Source: Neorhizobium tomejilense (GTDB taxonomy: Bacteria; Pseudomonadota; Alphaproteobacteria; Rhizobiales; Rhizobiaceae). From it: a stretch of DNA of 64,000 bases. The notes under the pieces were generated by a model. That model did no database searches. It was not told where the DNA came from and saw only the letters and a program-made list of their open reading frames with translations. The position numbers were made by a program, and so were the translations under genes. The stretch is from NCBI GenBank assembly GCA_002968845.1, contig PVBG01000015.1, positions 62,001-126,000 on the forward strand, given 5' to 3'. Of this stretch, positions 15,281 through 23,018 are shown piece by piece (the stretch's first letter is position 1; each line of letters begins with the position of its first letter).

Positions 15281-16912
15281 TTAATTTCCTAAACGAAGTC
15301 CCGGCGGAAGATCATTCACACCATTGGTCAAGCGGTAGTTTGCCCAATTATTCAATTGGCGCGTAAAGTCTTCTCGGCTCAGGGAGTTGTCAATGATATT
15401 GAGGAGCTCGTTGTGGGCTGTTGTCGATCCTACCCCGCCGTGAACCCAATCAGGATTAATTCCCCCTGTCTCGCTAGTAAGTGTTCTCAGATCTTTAATA
15501 TCGCTCATGGGCACGCCCCACCTTTTGAAGGTCGGAGTCCGCGACACCATAAACCATTCATGAAGATTGCCTGGGCTGCGGATTCTGTCCTCGATGGCGT
15601 CACGAATTTTACCATCCTTCCAGAGCATATCCAATTCATCCGGCGATAGGTCGTCAAACCAGCGTGCGAACGCGCCGTTACGATTACCTGGCACAGTACC
15701 GTTAGGAAGCAACTCTTCTTTAGTCCGCAGCCGTCGAGTTACTCTTCCACCTTTTGCACCGCTTTCGGCCGTAGCAGCAGCTTCGTCCTCCGCCTTTTTC
15801 TTTGCCGCCGCCTCCGCTGCCTCTTTTGCAGCCTTCTCTTCGAGAGCCTTCACGGCAGCGCGTTCGACCTGGTTCTGAACGACCTTCTCTGCGCCTTTCT
15901 CCAAACCTTTGGTTAACAGCCGCCCCGGACCAATGCCGATGACGGCGCCGATCGACTGGATGCCTCCCAGCAGATATTGGCCCGAACCAAAAGAGCGGGA
16001 AGCATCGTTGGCGGAAAGCCCGTTTCCGAGGCCTGGCACGAAACCGGCCAGGCCGCCCACCTTGCGTCCGTATTCGCCAGCCTCGTACTTGTCCATGCCC
16101 CAGGACATCAGCCGGTCTTGAACGGAATGTTCGATATTCTCCGTCCATGACGGTGTGTAAGGCTTGAGTTCCGATGGACCCGAGCCCATCGAAAACGGCT
16201 GGACATTGCCCCGGCCGCTGTTCACGTAGTCCATTTCCTCCCCGACCTTGTCGTTGGAAGCCCAACCGAATCCGCCGGGATTGGTATTCCAGCCGCCATC
16301 GGCCGCACGTGTCCACCCTTTGGACGCTGCATACTCCGCGATCTGCTCGTCCCGGGTTTTGTCCTGCTTGTCGTTTCCGTCGGGTGCCTTGTCTGTCTGA
16401 ACCGACTTTACGAAAATATACTCGCCGGGAGCGTTGCCTCTGTTGAGCGTGCAGCGGTCCGTATGACGCTGAACCCACTGGCCGTTCGCCCGCACGATGG
16501 TCGATGACGTCACCGGCTCGACCACGTCGCCGACAGTATTGGATTTGATCCCGCGCCCGACGCCCGGCTCGTCGCCGTAGCAACACCAGAATTTGGAACT
16601 CTGGAGCTTTATCACCTGGCCATTGGCGCGGACGTCGGGAGAATAATTCAGATTGTCGGAGCCCTTTCCCCACGTCATGTAAGGGATCGGGGTCTGCGGA
16701 GAGCGGCACACATCCGGCGAGGTCACGATCGCCAGCGCGGTGCTTTCCTTGGGGATGATTTCCGGCGGCGGCGGATCGGGCGCCGTAGGCTTTTGAATAG
16801 GCGCCTTGTTGCCCCCCTGCCCTTCCAATGGCAGGAGTTTGCCGCTGACCGGATCGACCCGGACATATTCCATGGGCTCCGGATCGGAGACGGCGGGCTC
16901 GTTTTCGGCCAT
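15281..16912 (-). CDS. T6SS effector: PAAR-like DUF4150 domain with C-terminal toxin
   Basis: The 543-aa protein starts at 16912, where its ATG shares a base with the stop of the DUF2169 gene (TAATG). In order it has a Pro-rich leader (1-60), a PAAR-like DUF4150 domain (about 62-175, with SPDVCRSPQTPIPY and TDRCTLNRGNAPG), a linker, a Gly-rich segment (GFVPGLGNGLSAND), an Ala/Lys/Glu helix, and a separate C-terminal domain (about 405-543). That domain carries LHEWFMVSRTPTFKRWGV and GGVGSTTAHNELL, whose fold I do not recognise. The vgrG-DUF2169-DUF4150 effector order matches Agrobacterium Tde2-type modules. The N-terminal call is firm and the toxin activity is unknown. Confidence 0.85.
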   Translation of the reverse strand: MAENEPAVSDPEPMEYVRVDPVSGKLLPLEGQGGNKAPIQKPTAPDPPPPEIIPKESTALAIVTSPDVCRSPQTPIPYMTWGKGSDNLNYSPDVRANGQVIKLQSSKFWCCYGDEPGVGRGIKSNTVGDVVEPVTSSTIVRANGQWVQRHTDRCTLNRGNAPGEYIFVKSVQTDKAPDGNDKQDKTRDEQIAEYAASKGWTRAADGGWNTNPGGFGWASNDKVGEEMDYVNSGRGNVQPFSMGSGPSELKPYTPSWTENIEHSVQDRLMSWGMDKYEAGEYGRKVGGLAGFVPGLGNGLSANDASRSFGSGQYLLGGIQSIGAVIGIGPGRLLTKGLEKGAEKVVQNQVERAAVKALEEKAAKEAAEAAAKKKAEDEAAATAESGAKGGRVTRRLRTKEELLPNGTVPGNRNGAFARWFDDLSPDELDMLWKDGKIRDAIEDRIRSPGNLHEWFMVSRTPTFKRWGVPMSDIKDLRTLTSETGGINPDWVHGGVGSTTAHNELLNIIDNSLSREDFTRQLNNWANYRLTNGVNDLPPGLRLGN

Positions 16913-17979
16913 TAGCTGACACTCTCCGTCAGCCTGGCCATGCTGAGCTTGGGTTGCCCCTGCCGCTCGGGCCAAGGAAAGTTGCAGCGCCATGTGAGAA
17001 AGACGCGGCCGATCCCAGGGCGCATGTCGAAGTGCACGCCATCGAGCACCATCCATCCCTCGCTTGATACCGGCTCTTGATCGATTTCGACGTAGAGCCC
17101 TATGTTCGGAAGAAGCCCTTTGAGCGTTTCCCGCCGTGGCAGCAGGTTTTGCAACTCAAACTCTTCGTCTCCCTGAAGCCAGGGTTCGGCGACCAGGTCG
17201 GGATGAGCAGCCTGCCAGAAACGATAATCGAAATCCCGCGGCAGCAGCGGATGCTGCTCCTTCAGCCATGCGTCATCATAGGTCCCGGCGCGTTGGGCGC
17301 GATCTTTCCAGAAGGGAGACAGCGGCCCAAGACTGGCCGGATCCGGCTGATCGTCGACTGTTAGGATCGGCTGCGACTCGTCTTCTATCTGCGGAGCCGG
17401 CCATTCCGATCTTTTGAAAAAGATGGTCGGATCGATAAGGCCTTTGCCTATCGGGTTTCTTGCCGGCGGCTTTTCGGTCTCGTTCGCTTCCCGACCGCCG
17501 AATGCCAGCCTCCAGTCGATAGGAAGATACTCGATCGGCTCTCCCTCAGTAAGTTCCCAATGATCCAGGGCATCTTCCTTGGTTCGATCGAGAAGGCCCT
17601 TCCAGGTTTTACGTGTATGGGCGCGCCAAACGCGAGGTCCATGCACACGCAACCGCTTGCTGACCGGTCCAAGCTTGAGACCGCAGGTCCAGGAGGATGC
17701 GGCTTCTCCGCCCGGTGAAAACGTCGCGCCGAGAAACGTAACGTCCGTTCCTGGCTTGAAGGGCGCCAAATCGGTGCAGGCAATCTGCGGTGTTTCATGG
17801 GGGTCACCTTCATAGGTGTCCGACATGACCAGAGGATATTGCTCCTCCGCGACCTGAAGGGGCCCACCATCGGTCAGCTTGAATGTGCCGCGAGCCACTA
17901 CGATGCCGGCGAGCTCTCCTTCCAGGCCGTACTGCCGGAACGCGAGCGCTGGGAAAGGCGTGCGATTATCGACCGACAT
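16912..17979 (-). CDS. DUF2169 protein, T6SS effector adaptor
   Basis: The 355-aa protein matches DUF2169 by its opening (FPALAFRQYGLEGELAGIVVARGTF) and by WRLAFGGREANETE and FDYRFWQAAHPDLV. In A. tumefaciens and elsewhere DUF2169 proteins help load DUF4150/PAAR effectors onto VgrG. Here it sits between vgrG (7 bp after its stop) and the effector (1-base overlap), so the three are co-translated and should form one tip complex. No signal peptide or membrane segment is present. Confidence 0.88.
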   Translation of the reverse strand: MSVDNRTPFPALAFRQYGLEGELAGIVVARGTFKLTDGGPLQVAEEQYPLVMSDTYEGDPHETPQIACTDLAPFKPGTDVTFLGATFSPGGEAASSWTCGLKLGPVSKRLRVHGPRVWRAHTRKTWKGLLDRTKEDALDHWELTEGEPIEYLPIDWRLAFGGREANETEKPPARNPIGKGLIDPTIFFKRSEWPAPQIEDESQPILTVDDQPDPASLGPLSPFWKDRAQRAGTYDDAWLKEQHPLLPRDFDYRFWQAAHPDLVAEPWLQGDEEFELQNLLPRRETLKGLLPNIGLYVEIDQEPVSSEGWMVLDGVHFDMRPGIGRVFLTWRCNFPWPERQGQPKLSMARLTESVS

Positions 17980-17986
17980 CGGAGCG

Positions 17987-20311
17987 TCAGCCCTTTGCTG
18001 TCGTGTCGGACGAGGTAGGCGATGCTTCCGAAAATCCTCCGCCCGGCTTGTTCAGGTCGACGACCTTGCCGTTAATCTGGGTCGGGCCCGATGCGGTGAA
18101 GTTGAAATGCGTGCCCAGGATGATGACGGTGCCGTCCTGGCGCATGATGAACTTGGAGGCGCCGCATTCGATGACGAACTCCTCGCCGACGATCACCTTC
18201 TTGAACTTCCCGACCTTTTCGAGAGACGTCTGGCCGACATTCGTAACCTTGCTGACACCGATCTGCTCCACTCGGGCGACCCCCACCGTGTCGGATTTGA
18301 ACGACCCGACGATGGTGTTCATGATCCCCGACAGCGGAAAGAGGCTCGAGGCCGCATCGCCGACACCGCTGCCGGAGCCGGCCAGCGCGGTGCCGGCGTC
18401 GGCCCGAGGACTCGGACCGGAAACGACGCCCTGGCGGCTGCCGAGACCGCCGGCATTCAGGAACCCGAGCGCCGAGGAGGCAAGCGTACCCGCGAATGCG
18501 GCAAGGCCAGGTCCGCCGCCGCCGGCGATCTGACCTGCCTGGCCGAGAAGCGTCGCAGTCTGGCCGGCAAGCCCCTGCACCGCGGACATTAGCGCCATTG
18601 CTGCAGGCCCCGTGCCACCGACGACGGTGTTCATCGAGCCGCCGACCTCGTGTTTCTGGTTGCCGCCGACCTCGACCGTGCGATTGGAACCGATCGCCGA
18701 CACCTCGTGCCTGTCGACGCGCTTGGTCCGGTCGTTGAGGACGCGGGTGGTCTGGTCCTTCTGGGCATGGAAGAACATGTTCTCCCGGCCGGCATCGTCC
18801 TCGAACGTCATCTCGTTGAAGCCGTTGCCCTTATGGGTATTGGAACGCATCACCATGCGCGTCTTGTTGGCCGGCAGGTCATAGGGCACCCCGTTTGACG
18901 GGTTCGGCACGACGCCCGTGACCAGCGGCCGGTCCGGATCGCCGTCGATGAAGGCGACCATGACCTCCATGCCGATGCGCGGAATGACCTGTCCACCCCA
19001 GGCGGAGCCGGCCCAGTTCTGCGCCACGCGCACCCAGCAGGTGTCGGAGCCGTCCTTCTTCGCCTTGCGGTCCCAGGGGAACCAGAGCTTGATGCGGCCG
19101 TACTGATCCGGATGGATTTCCTCGCCGGCCGGCCCTGCAACGATCGCAACCTGCGTTCCTTCGATCCGCGGACGCCTGGTTTCCCGATGCGGCGTCATCG
19201 GCACGCGGGATGGGGTCGCTTCGAACGTGTTGGTATATTCCGGCTCGTTCGTATTGGTCTCATAGGAGCGATCGACGACCTTCTGGGTCATCTTCGTCAC
19301 CACATGCTCCTCGTAAACATGGTCCGGATGGGCCACTTCGTAGGGCGTAAACCGACGTCCGACTTCGAGGATGCGCGATGTCGACGAACTCGAGACGCGG
19401 TCGTGATCGGCCTCGCTCGCCTGCATGCGCAGCTTTTCGGCACGCTCGGCCTGAGCAACTGTGGATATGCGGGCCGGGTATTCGTAAAGCTCGCGCTTGA
19501 TCGCCTCGGGCATTTGCACCAGCGACGGCGTCATCGTGCCAGGCACCATACGCGGTGTTTCGAAATTCCAGTCGGCGCCGGCGCGCTGGCCGGGCACGTA
19601 GGAATACCGCCGGCTCCAGTCGTTGATATGATTGCGGTCGGAAGAGCCCTGCGCCAGACGTACCCGTCCCTCGCCCTGCGCCGAGGGAGATGGACCAAGC
19701 CAGGAACTGGCATTGTCTCCCACATGCAGCTTGTGCTTTCCGTCCTCATGGCTGAACCAGTAGAACAGCCCGTCCTCTTCGAAACGGCGGGTGAGATAGG
19801 CAAGGTCGGTCTCGTTCCACTGCACCGAATAATGTTGCGGCGGCGGTGGCGTCACGATGCCGGACGTATCGGGCGCCGGAATGCCGTGCTCGGAAAACAG
19901 CGTCTCGACGATGTCGATCGCGGTCTTGTCCATCCAGATACGGCAATCGGAACGTCGCGACAGAAGCCACATCTGCGGCCGCAGCACCATCGAATAGGAT
20001 CTGAGGCCACGGGTGACCGGCGGCCCTTCGTTGAGTTCGGTCACCAGGCCGTTGAACGGACGGCGCACGCCGCCCTCCCCTTCGCCCTGCTGCACCTCCA
20101 CCGAAACATCCATCAACCGGCCGATAAGCTCTTCCGGCTTGACCGTCGGTTTCTTGGCGCGCGCCGACAGCTTGATCTCGAAAAGCGAAGAAACGCCCTC
20201 CTCGATCGTCACCCGCTCCGGCAGAAGCTGGTCCTCACCGAGCGGCGAAACGACCTTCAGAATGCGGCTCGCCTGGATGAAATCGGCGGCAAAGGTTTGC
20301 AAATCGTCCAT
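17987..20311 (-). CDS. tssI: T6SS spike protein VgrG/TssI
   Basis: The 774-aa protein contains the gp27-like base (about 1-360, with NETDLAYLTRRFEEDGLFYWF), the gp5 OB region (GPAGEEIHPDQYGRIKLWFPWDR, with the VgrG-typical SAWGGQVIPRIG) and the beta-helix repeats (about 510-570). An unusual Ala/Gly-rich insertion of about 100 residues follows (LMSAVQGLAG through GSGSGVGDAA). A second beta-helix stretch (TVGVARVEQIGVSKVTNVGQ) ends in a Ser/Thr-rich tail. It forms the puncturing tip that carries the DUF2169/PAAR effector encoded just downstream. Confidence 0.95.
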   Translation of the reverse strand: MDDLQTFAADFIQASRILKVVSPLGEDQLLPERVTIEEGVSSLFEIKLSARAKKPTVKPEELIGRLMDVSVEVQQGEGEGGVRRPFNGLVTELNEGPPVTRGLRSYSMVLRPQMWLLSRRSDCRIWMDKTAIDIVETLFSEHGIPAPDTSGIVTPPPPQHYSVQWNETDLAYLTRRFEEDGLFYWFSHEDGKHKLHVGDNASSWLGPSPSAQGEGRVRLAQGSSDRNHINDWSRRYSYVPGQRAGADWNFETPRMVPGTMTPSLVQMPEAIKRELYEYPARISTVAQAERAEKLRMQASEADHDRVSSSSTSRILEVGRRFTPYEVAHPDHVYEEHVVTKMTQKVVDRSYETNTNEPEYTNTFEATPSRVPMTPHRETRRPRIEGTQVAIVAGPAGEEIHPDQYGRIKLWFPWDRKAKKDGSDTCWVRVAQNWAGSAWGGQVIPRIGMEVMVAFIDGDPDRPLVTGVVPNPSNGVPYDLPANKTRMVMRSNTHKGNGFNEMTFEDDAGRENMFFHAQKDQTTRVLNDRTKRVDRHEVSAIGSNRTVEVGGNQKHEVGGSMNTVVGGTGPAAMALMSAVQGLAGQTATLLGQAGQIAGGGGPGLAAFAGTLASSALGFLNAGGLGSRQGVVSGPSPRADAGTALAGSGSGVGDAASSLFPLSGIMNTIVGSFKSDTVGVARVEQIGVSKVTNVGQTSLEKVGKFKKVIVGEEFVIECGASKFIMRQDGTVIILGTHFNFTASGPTQINGKVVDLNKPGGGFSEASPTSSDTTAKG

Positions 20312-20339
20312 ACGTCAAGTCCCGTCTAAAAACGCTCAA

Positions 20340-21269
20340 CTACTGTTGCTGCGGTCGGGGATGAGTTTTGAAATATCCCGCCAATGCCGGGAAATATCGT
20401 TCGAGCATCCTGGTATTGGCCTGGTCGGATACCTTTTGGTAAGCGTCAACAAGCGCTTGCCGCTTAGCCTTGCCTTCTGCGCTTTGATAAAAATCGGAAA
20501 GAACCGAAAGATCTTCCTTTGGCAAAGCGGCAAGGATGAACGTCAGCCGCGCCTTTTCTTCCATCCGCGCAACATCCTTGGGCACCGGCTTTTCGTTCTC
20601 GGTCCTGTCGCGCAGGGATGTGATGACGCCTCCAAGCTCGGACTTCAGTTTCTCCGGTGACGCGGATGCCAGTTCAGCCGAATTCGCGTCGGAAAATGCC
20701 TCCAGCGAGACATACATGACCTGCATGGTGAGAGCGGTTTCGGCAGCCAGGTCCGGCGACGCCATCAGGTCCGCCAACTGCTTGATGCGGGGACCGTCAT
20801 CGGCGCCGGAGATGCGGGTCTCGATCTGTTTTGCGGTCACCCGATCCTGGCTTTCGTACATCGCGATGATTTTCTTGCGGCCATCCTCGAACGCCATGGC
20901 GGCCTTGGCCAAGGCCGCGCGGTCGACTTTCCCGTCAGCCACCTCGGCCAGGCTGTCCGATATCTCGGCCACCATGACTTTGGGATCGAACGAAGCGCGG
21001 ACGGCCGGTTCAAGGATAGGCCCCGCCTTCGAAGCCTCGGCTTTTCCTCGATCGGTCGCGGCCTTCACGACGTTTTCAACCTCCGACGGCATTGCCGAAA
21101 GGCGTGCGCCGATCTGCTCTATGTGAAGAAGAGCCTCGTCGATTTCGCCCGAAGCAGATGCGATGGCGGGCGCCGATACCGTCATTAAAAATGCCAGGGC
21201 GACATTCCGCGACCGTCGCGGAATGGTGCCTGCCCGAACCGATGGCGAAGGAAAACCGATCAACTTCAT
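20340..21269 (-). CDS. Secreted protein with DUF2059-like C-terminus; possible periplasmic immunity protein
   Basis: The 309-aa protein has a signal peptide (NVALAFLMTVSAPAIASAS, cut near residue 40). It is otherwise helical and rich in Ala, Glu and Lys. The end (LPKEDLSVLSDFYQSAEGKAKRQ) resembles DUF2059. The ATG at 21269 is preferred over a GTG at 21278 because GAGGTG lies 6 nt before it. The gene starts 10 bp after the preceding unassigned gene and lies between it and vgrG. In A. tumefaciens this slot holds the amidase effector/immunity pair, whose immunity protein is periplasmic. The role proposed here is inference. Confidence 0.7.
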   Translation of the reverse strand: MKLIGFPSPSVRAGTIPRRSRNVALAFLMTVSAPAIASASGEIDEALLHIEQIGARLSAMPSEVENVVKAATDRGKAEASKAGPILEPAVRASFDPKVMVAEISDSLAEVADGKVDRAALAKAAMAFEDGRKKIIAMYESQDRVTAKQIETRISGADDGPRIKQLADLMASPDLAAETALTMQVMYVSLEAFSDANSAELASASPEKLKSELGGVITSLRDRTENEKPVPKDVARMEEKARLTFILAALPKEDLSVLSDFYQSAEGKAKRQALVDAYQKVSDQANTRMLERYFPALAGYFKTHPRPQQQ

Positions 21270-21279
21270 CCACCGCACC

Positions 21280-22362
21280 TCAGATCATCCGCACTTCTGT
21301 CAGTTGCTTGGGGCGGGCGTCGTTGTAGAGCTTGTTGATGATCTGCTCGGCCTTCATCATCTGTGCGTGGCCAGTCGGGTCGAACAGCTTCCTCTCCACA
21401 AAACTCTGGTTCGGATAGAACGGTCCGTTCCCGGTGCTGATGCTGAGCTTGTTGACGCGCTCCCGGATACCGGAACCGATACTCTCGTATTCGATGCGCT
21501 GGCCCGGATCGTAGGACGCAAAAGGCCTGCCGTTGAATCGGGGATGAACGGCCTTCGGGTAACGGGGGTCGGACGGCATCTGCGAGATCGACTTTTCGCC
21601 GTATTTCGTTTCGCGGCCTATGGCACCGACGCTTCCGCCATAAGACGGTGCGTAGGTGACGAGCCTGTCGGAATCCAAGACTGCGCTCATGTAGAAGAGC
21701 AGTTCCATCTTTTCGGCCAGCTTCCTCTCGTCGACGCTACTGCCGGTCGGCGGGTTGCAGAACGGGATCCTGGCGGCCATGTCCGCAACTTGTCCCTTGT
21801 GTGCCTCGCTGATGGAATTGTCTTCCTTCACGCCTTCGATGAACTCATGCGTGCAGATATGGCTGGCACGGATGAAGTCCATGAGACGCGACTCGTAGTT
21901 GACCGAGGTCGGTGCGGAGACCTGTGTCCCGGTGCTCGTCAGGCCTTCCACCAGTTTTGTCACCTGCTTGTTGGCGACCTTCTTGGCCTCGTCCAGAACA
22001 CCGCCCAGCGCGAACATGAACGCCTTGTTATTGTTCGCGGCGGCCATCAGATTGAAAGTGCGGTTGAGATTGTTATTGCAGATCACGCGGACAATCGCGC
22101 GGCCCGCCAGCACGCGTACCGAGGTCGTGGCGAAGGCGGCCATCATGACACTGCCGGTCAGGATCGAAGCCGCCAGCACAAACATCTCGGCGGTGGCGCG
22201 ATCGCGCTCGCCTTGGGCCTTCATTTCGTTATTGTAACTCAATACCGCGGCGTCATATGCGCGCACGTAGGGGCTGGCGACGTTCAGCTCCCATTGGGAC
22301 TTATGTTTGGGAAGCTTTACAAGAATATCGCTCAAGCGTTGATTTGCGGATGCCACGATCAT
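21280..22362 (-). CDS. Unassigned T6SS-locus protein, candidate effector
   Basis: The 360-aa protein has no signal peptide and no family I can name. Residues about 57-93 are hydrophobic (MFVLAASILTGSVMMAAF and following). There are two Asn clusters (CNNNLNRTFN, AANNNKAF), then a polar part with HICTHEFIEGVKED and IPFCNPPTG that could hold catalytic or metal-binding residues. A GTG at 22356 has a better-placed GGGAG than the ATG at 22362, so the start is uncertain by two codons. It lies between hcp and the secreted partner gene, so it could be a toxin carried by Hcp or VgrG, or a chaperone. Confidence 0.65.
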   Translation of the reverse strand: MIVASANQRLSDILVKLPKHKSQWELNVASPYVRAYDAAVLSYNNEMKAQGERDRATAEMFVLAASILTGSVMMAAFATTSVRVLAGRAIVRVICNNNLNRTFNLMAAANNNKAFMFALGGVLDEAKKVANKQVTKLVEGLTSTGTQVSAPTSVNYESRLMDFIRASHICTHEFIEGVKEDNSISEAHKGQVADMAARIPFCNPPTGSSVDERKLAEKMELLFYMSAVLDSDRLVTYAPSYGGSVGAIGRETKYGEKSISQMPSDPRYPKAVHPRFNGRPFASYDPGQRIEYESIGSGIRERVNKLSISTGNGPFYPNQSFVERKLFDPTGHAQMMKAEQIINKLYNDARPKQLTEVRMI

Positions 22363-22416
22363 CTCCCATCGTCCAAAGCCAAAAAATATCTCTCAACTAT
22401 CTGCGAAAACGTCCGT

Positions 22417-22479
22417 CACCCGCGCAAGCGTAGACGGGTGGGGTAGCGCATGGATGCGACGCCGGCCGAAAGGCCGGCG
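22417..22479 (-). terminator. Tandem hairpins after hcp
   Basis: On the minus strand an 8-bp perfect stem with a 4-nt loop (22479-22460) is followed by a 6-bp stem with a 12-nt loop (22440-22417). There is no T-run. Being just past the hcp stop, they could stabilise the hcp message or attenuate the effector genes downstream. Confidence 0.5.
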
Positions 22480-22498
22480 CCGGCAATGTTGAGCGGCC

Positions 22499-22975
22499 TT
22501 AGGCGGCCTTGGCCGTGGAAAGATCGTAGGACGCGATCATCGGCGACTGCGGCGAATGATTCTCGTCGTAAGGCGTGTACTTCACCTCCATCTTGGTGAA
22601 GTTCAGCTTGATCGTTTCGATCGGGCGGTCACCGTTGGAATCGATCGAGTAGCTGGCGATCAGCGTGTTGGTAAGCGAGTATTCGATATACGTGTCGCCC
22701 GGGTTACCCGTGGTCACCAGGTGGATCACAGTGCGCTTGCCGGTGCGGCCCGAGCAGGCTTCCTGGAAAAGTTTGGTCGACGAGGAGTCGCTGACCTTGG
22801 TGAGGATGACTTCCGAGACAGTCGGCTCGGAAGCTTCACGGTTTGCCGCGGAACCGGCAGACGTGTTCATGTTGCGGGCAACGTTCCAATGGATGGCTTC
22901 GATATCCATCCACTTGCGGTGCTGTTCATGGGTTGCGTCACCCTGAATACCGTCGATCTGCAGATAAATCGGCAT
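22499..22975 (-). CDS. tssD: T6SS inner-tube protein Hcp/TssD
   Basis: The 158-aa protein has the typical Hcp1-family opening (MPIYLQIDGIQGDATHEQH) and length. It forms the hexameric tube inside the TssB/TssC sheath. It follows clpV by 43 bp on the same strand and is followed by hairpins, a common arrangement for a protein needed in large amount. Confidence 0.95.
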   Translation of the reverse strand: MPIYLQIDGIQGDATHEQHRKWMDIEAIHWNVARNMNTSAGSAANREASEPTVSEVILTKVSDSSSTKLFQEACSGRTGKRTVIHLVTTGNPGDTYIEYSLTNTLIASYSIDSNGDRPIETIKLNFTKMEVKYTPYDENHSPQSPMIASYDLSTAKAA

Positions 22976-23018
22976 GCTATCAGCTCTCCTATTATCGGAT
23001 TAAAATGCCTAGTTGCGT

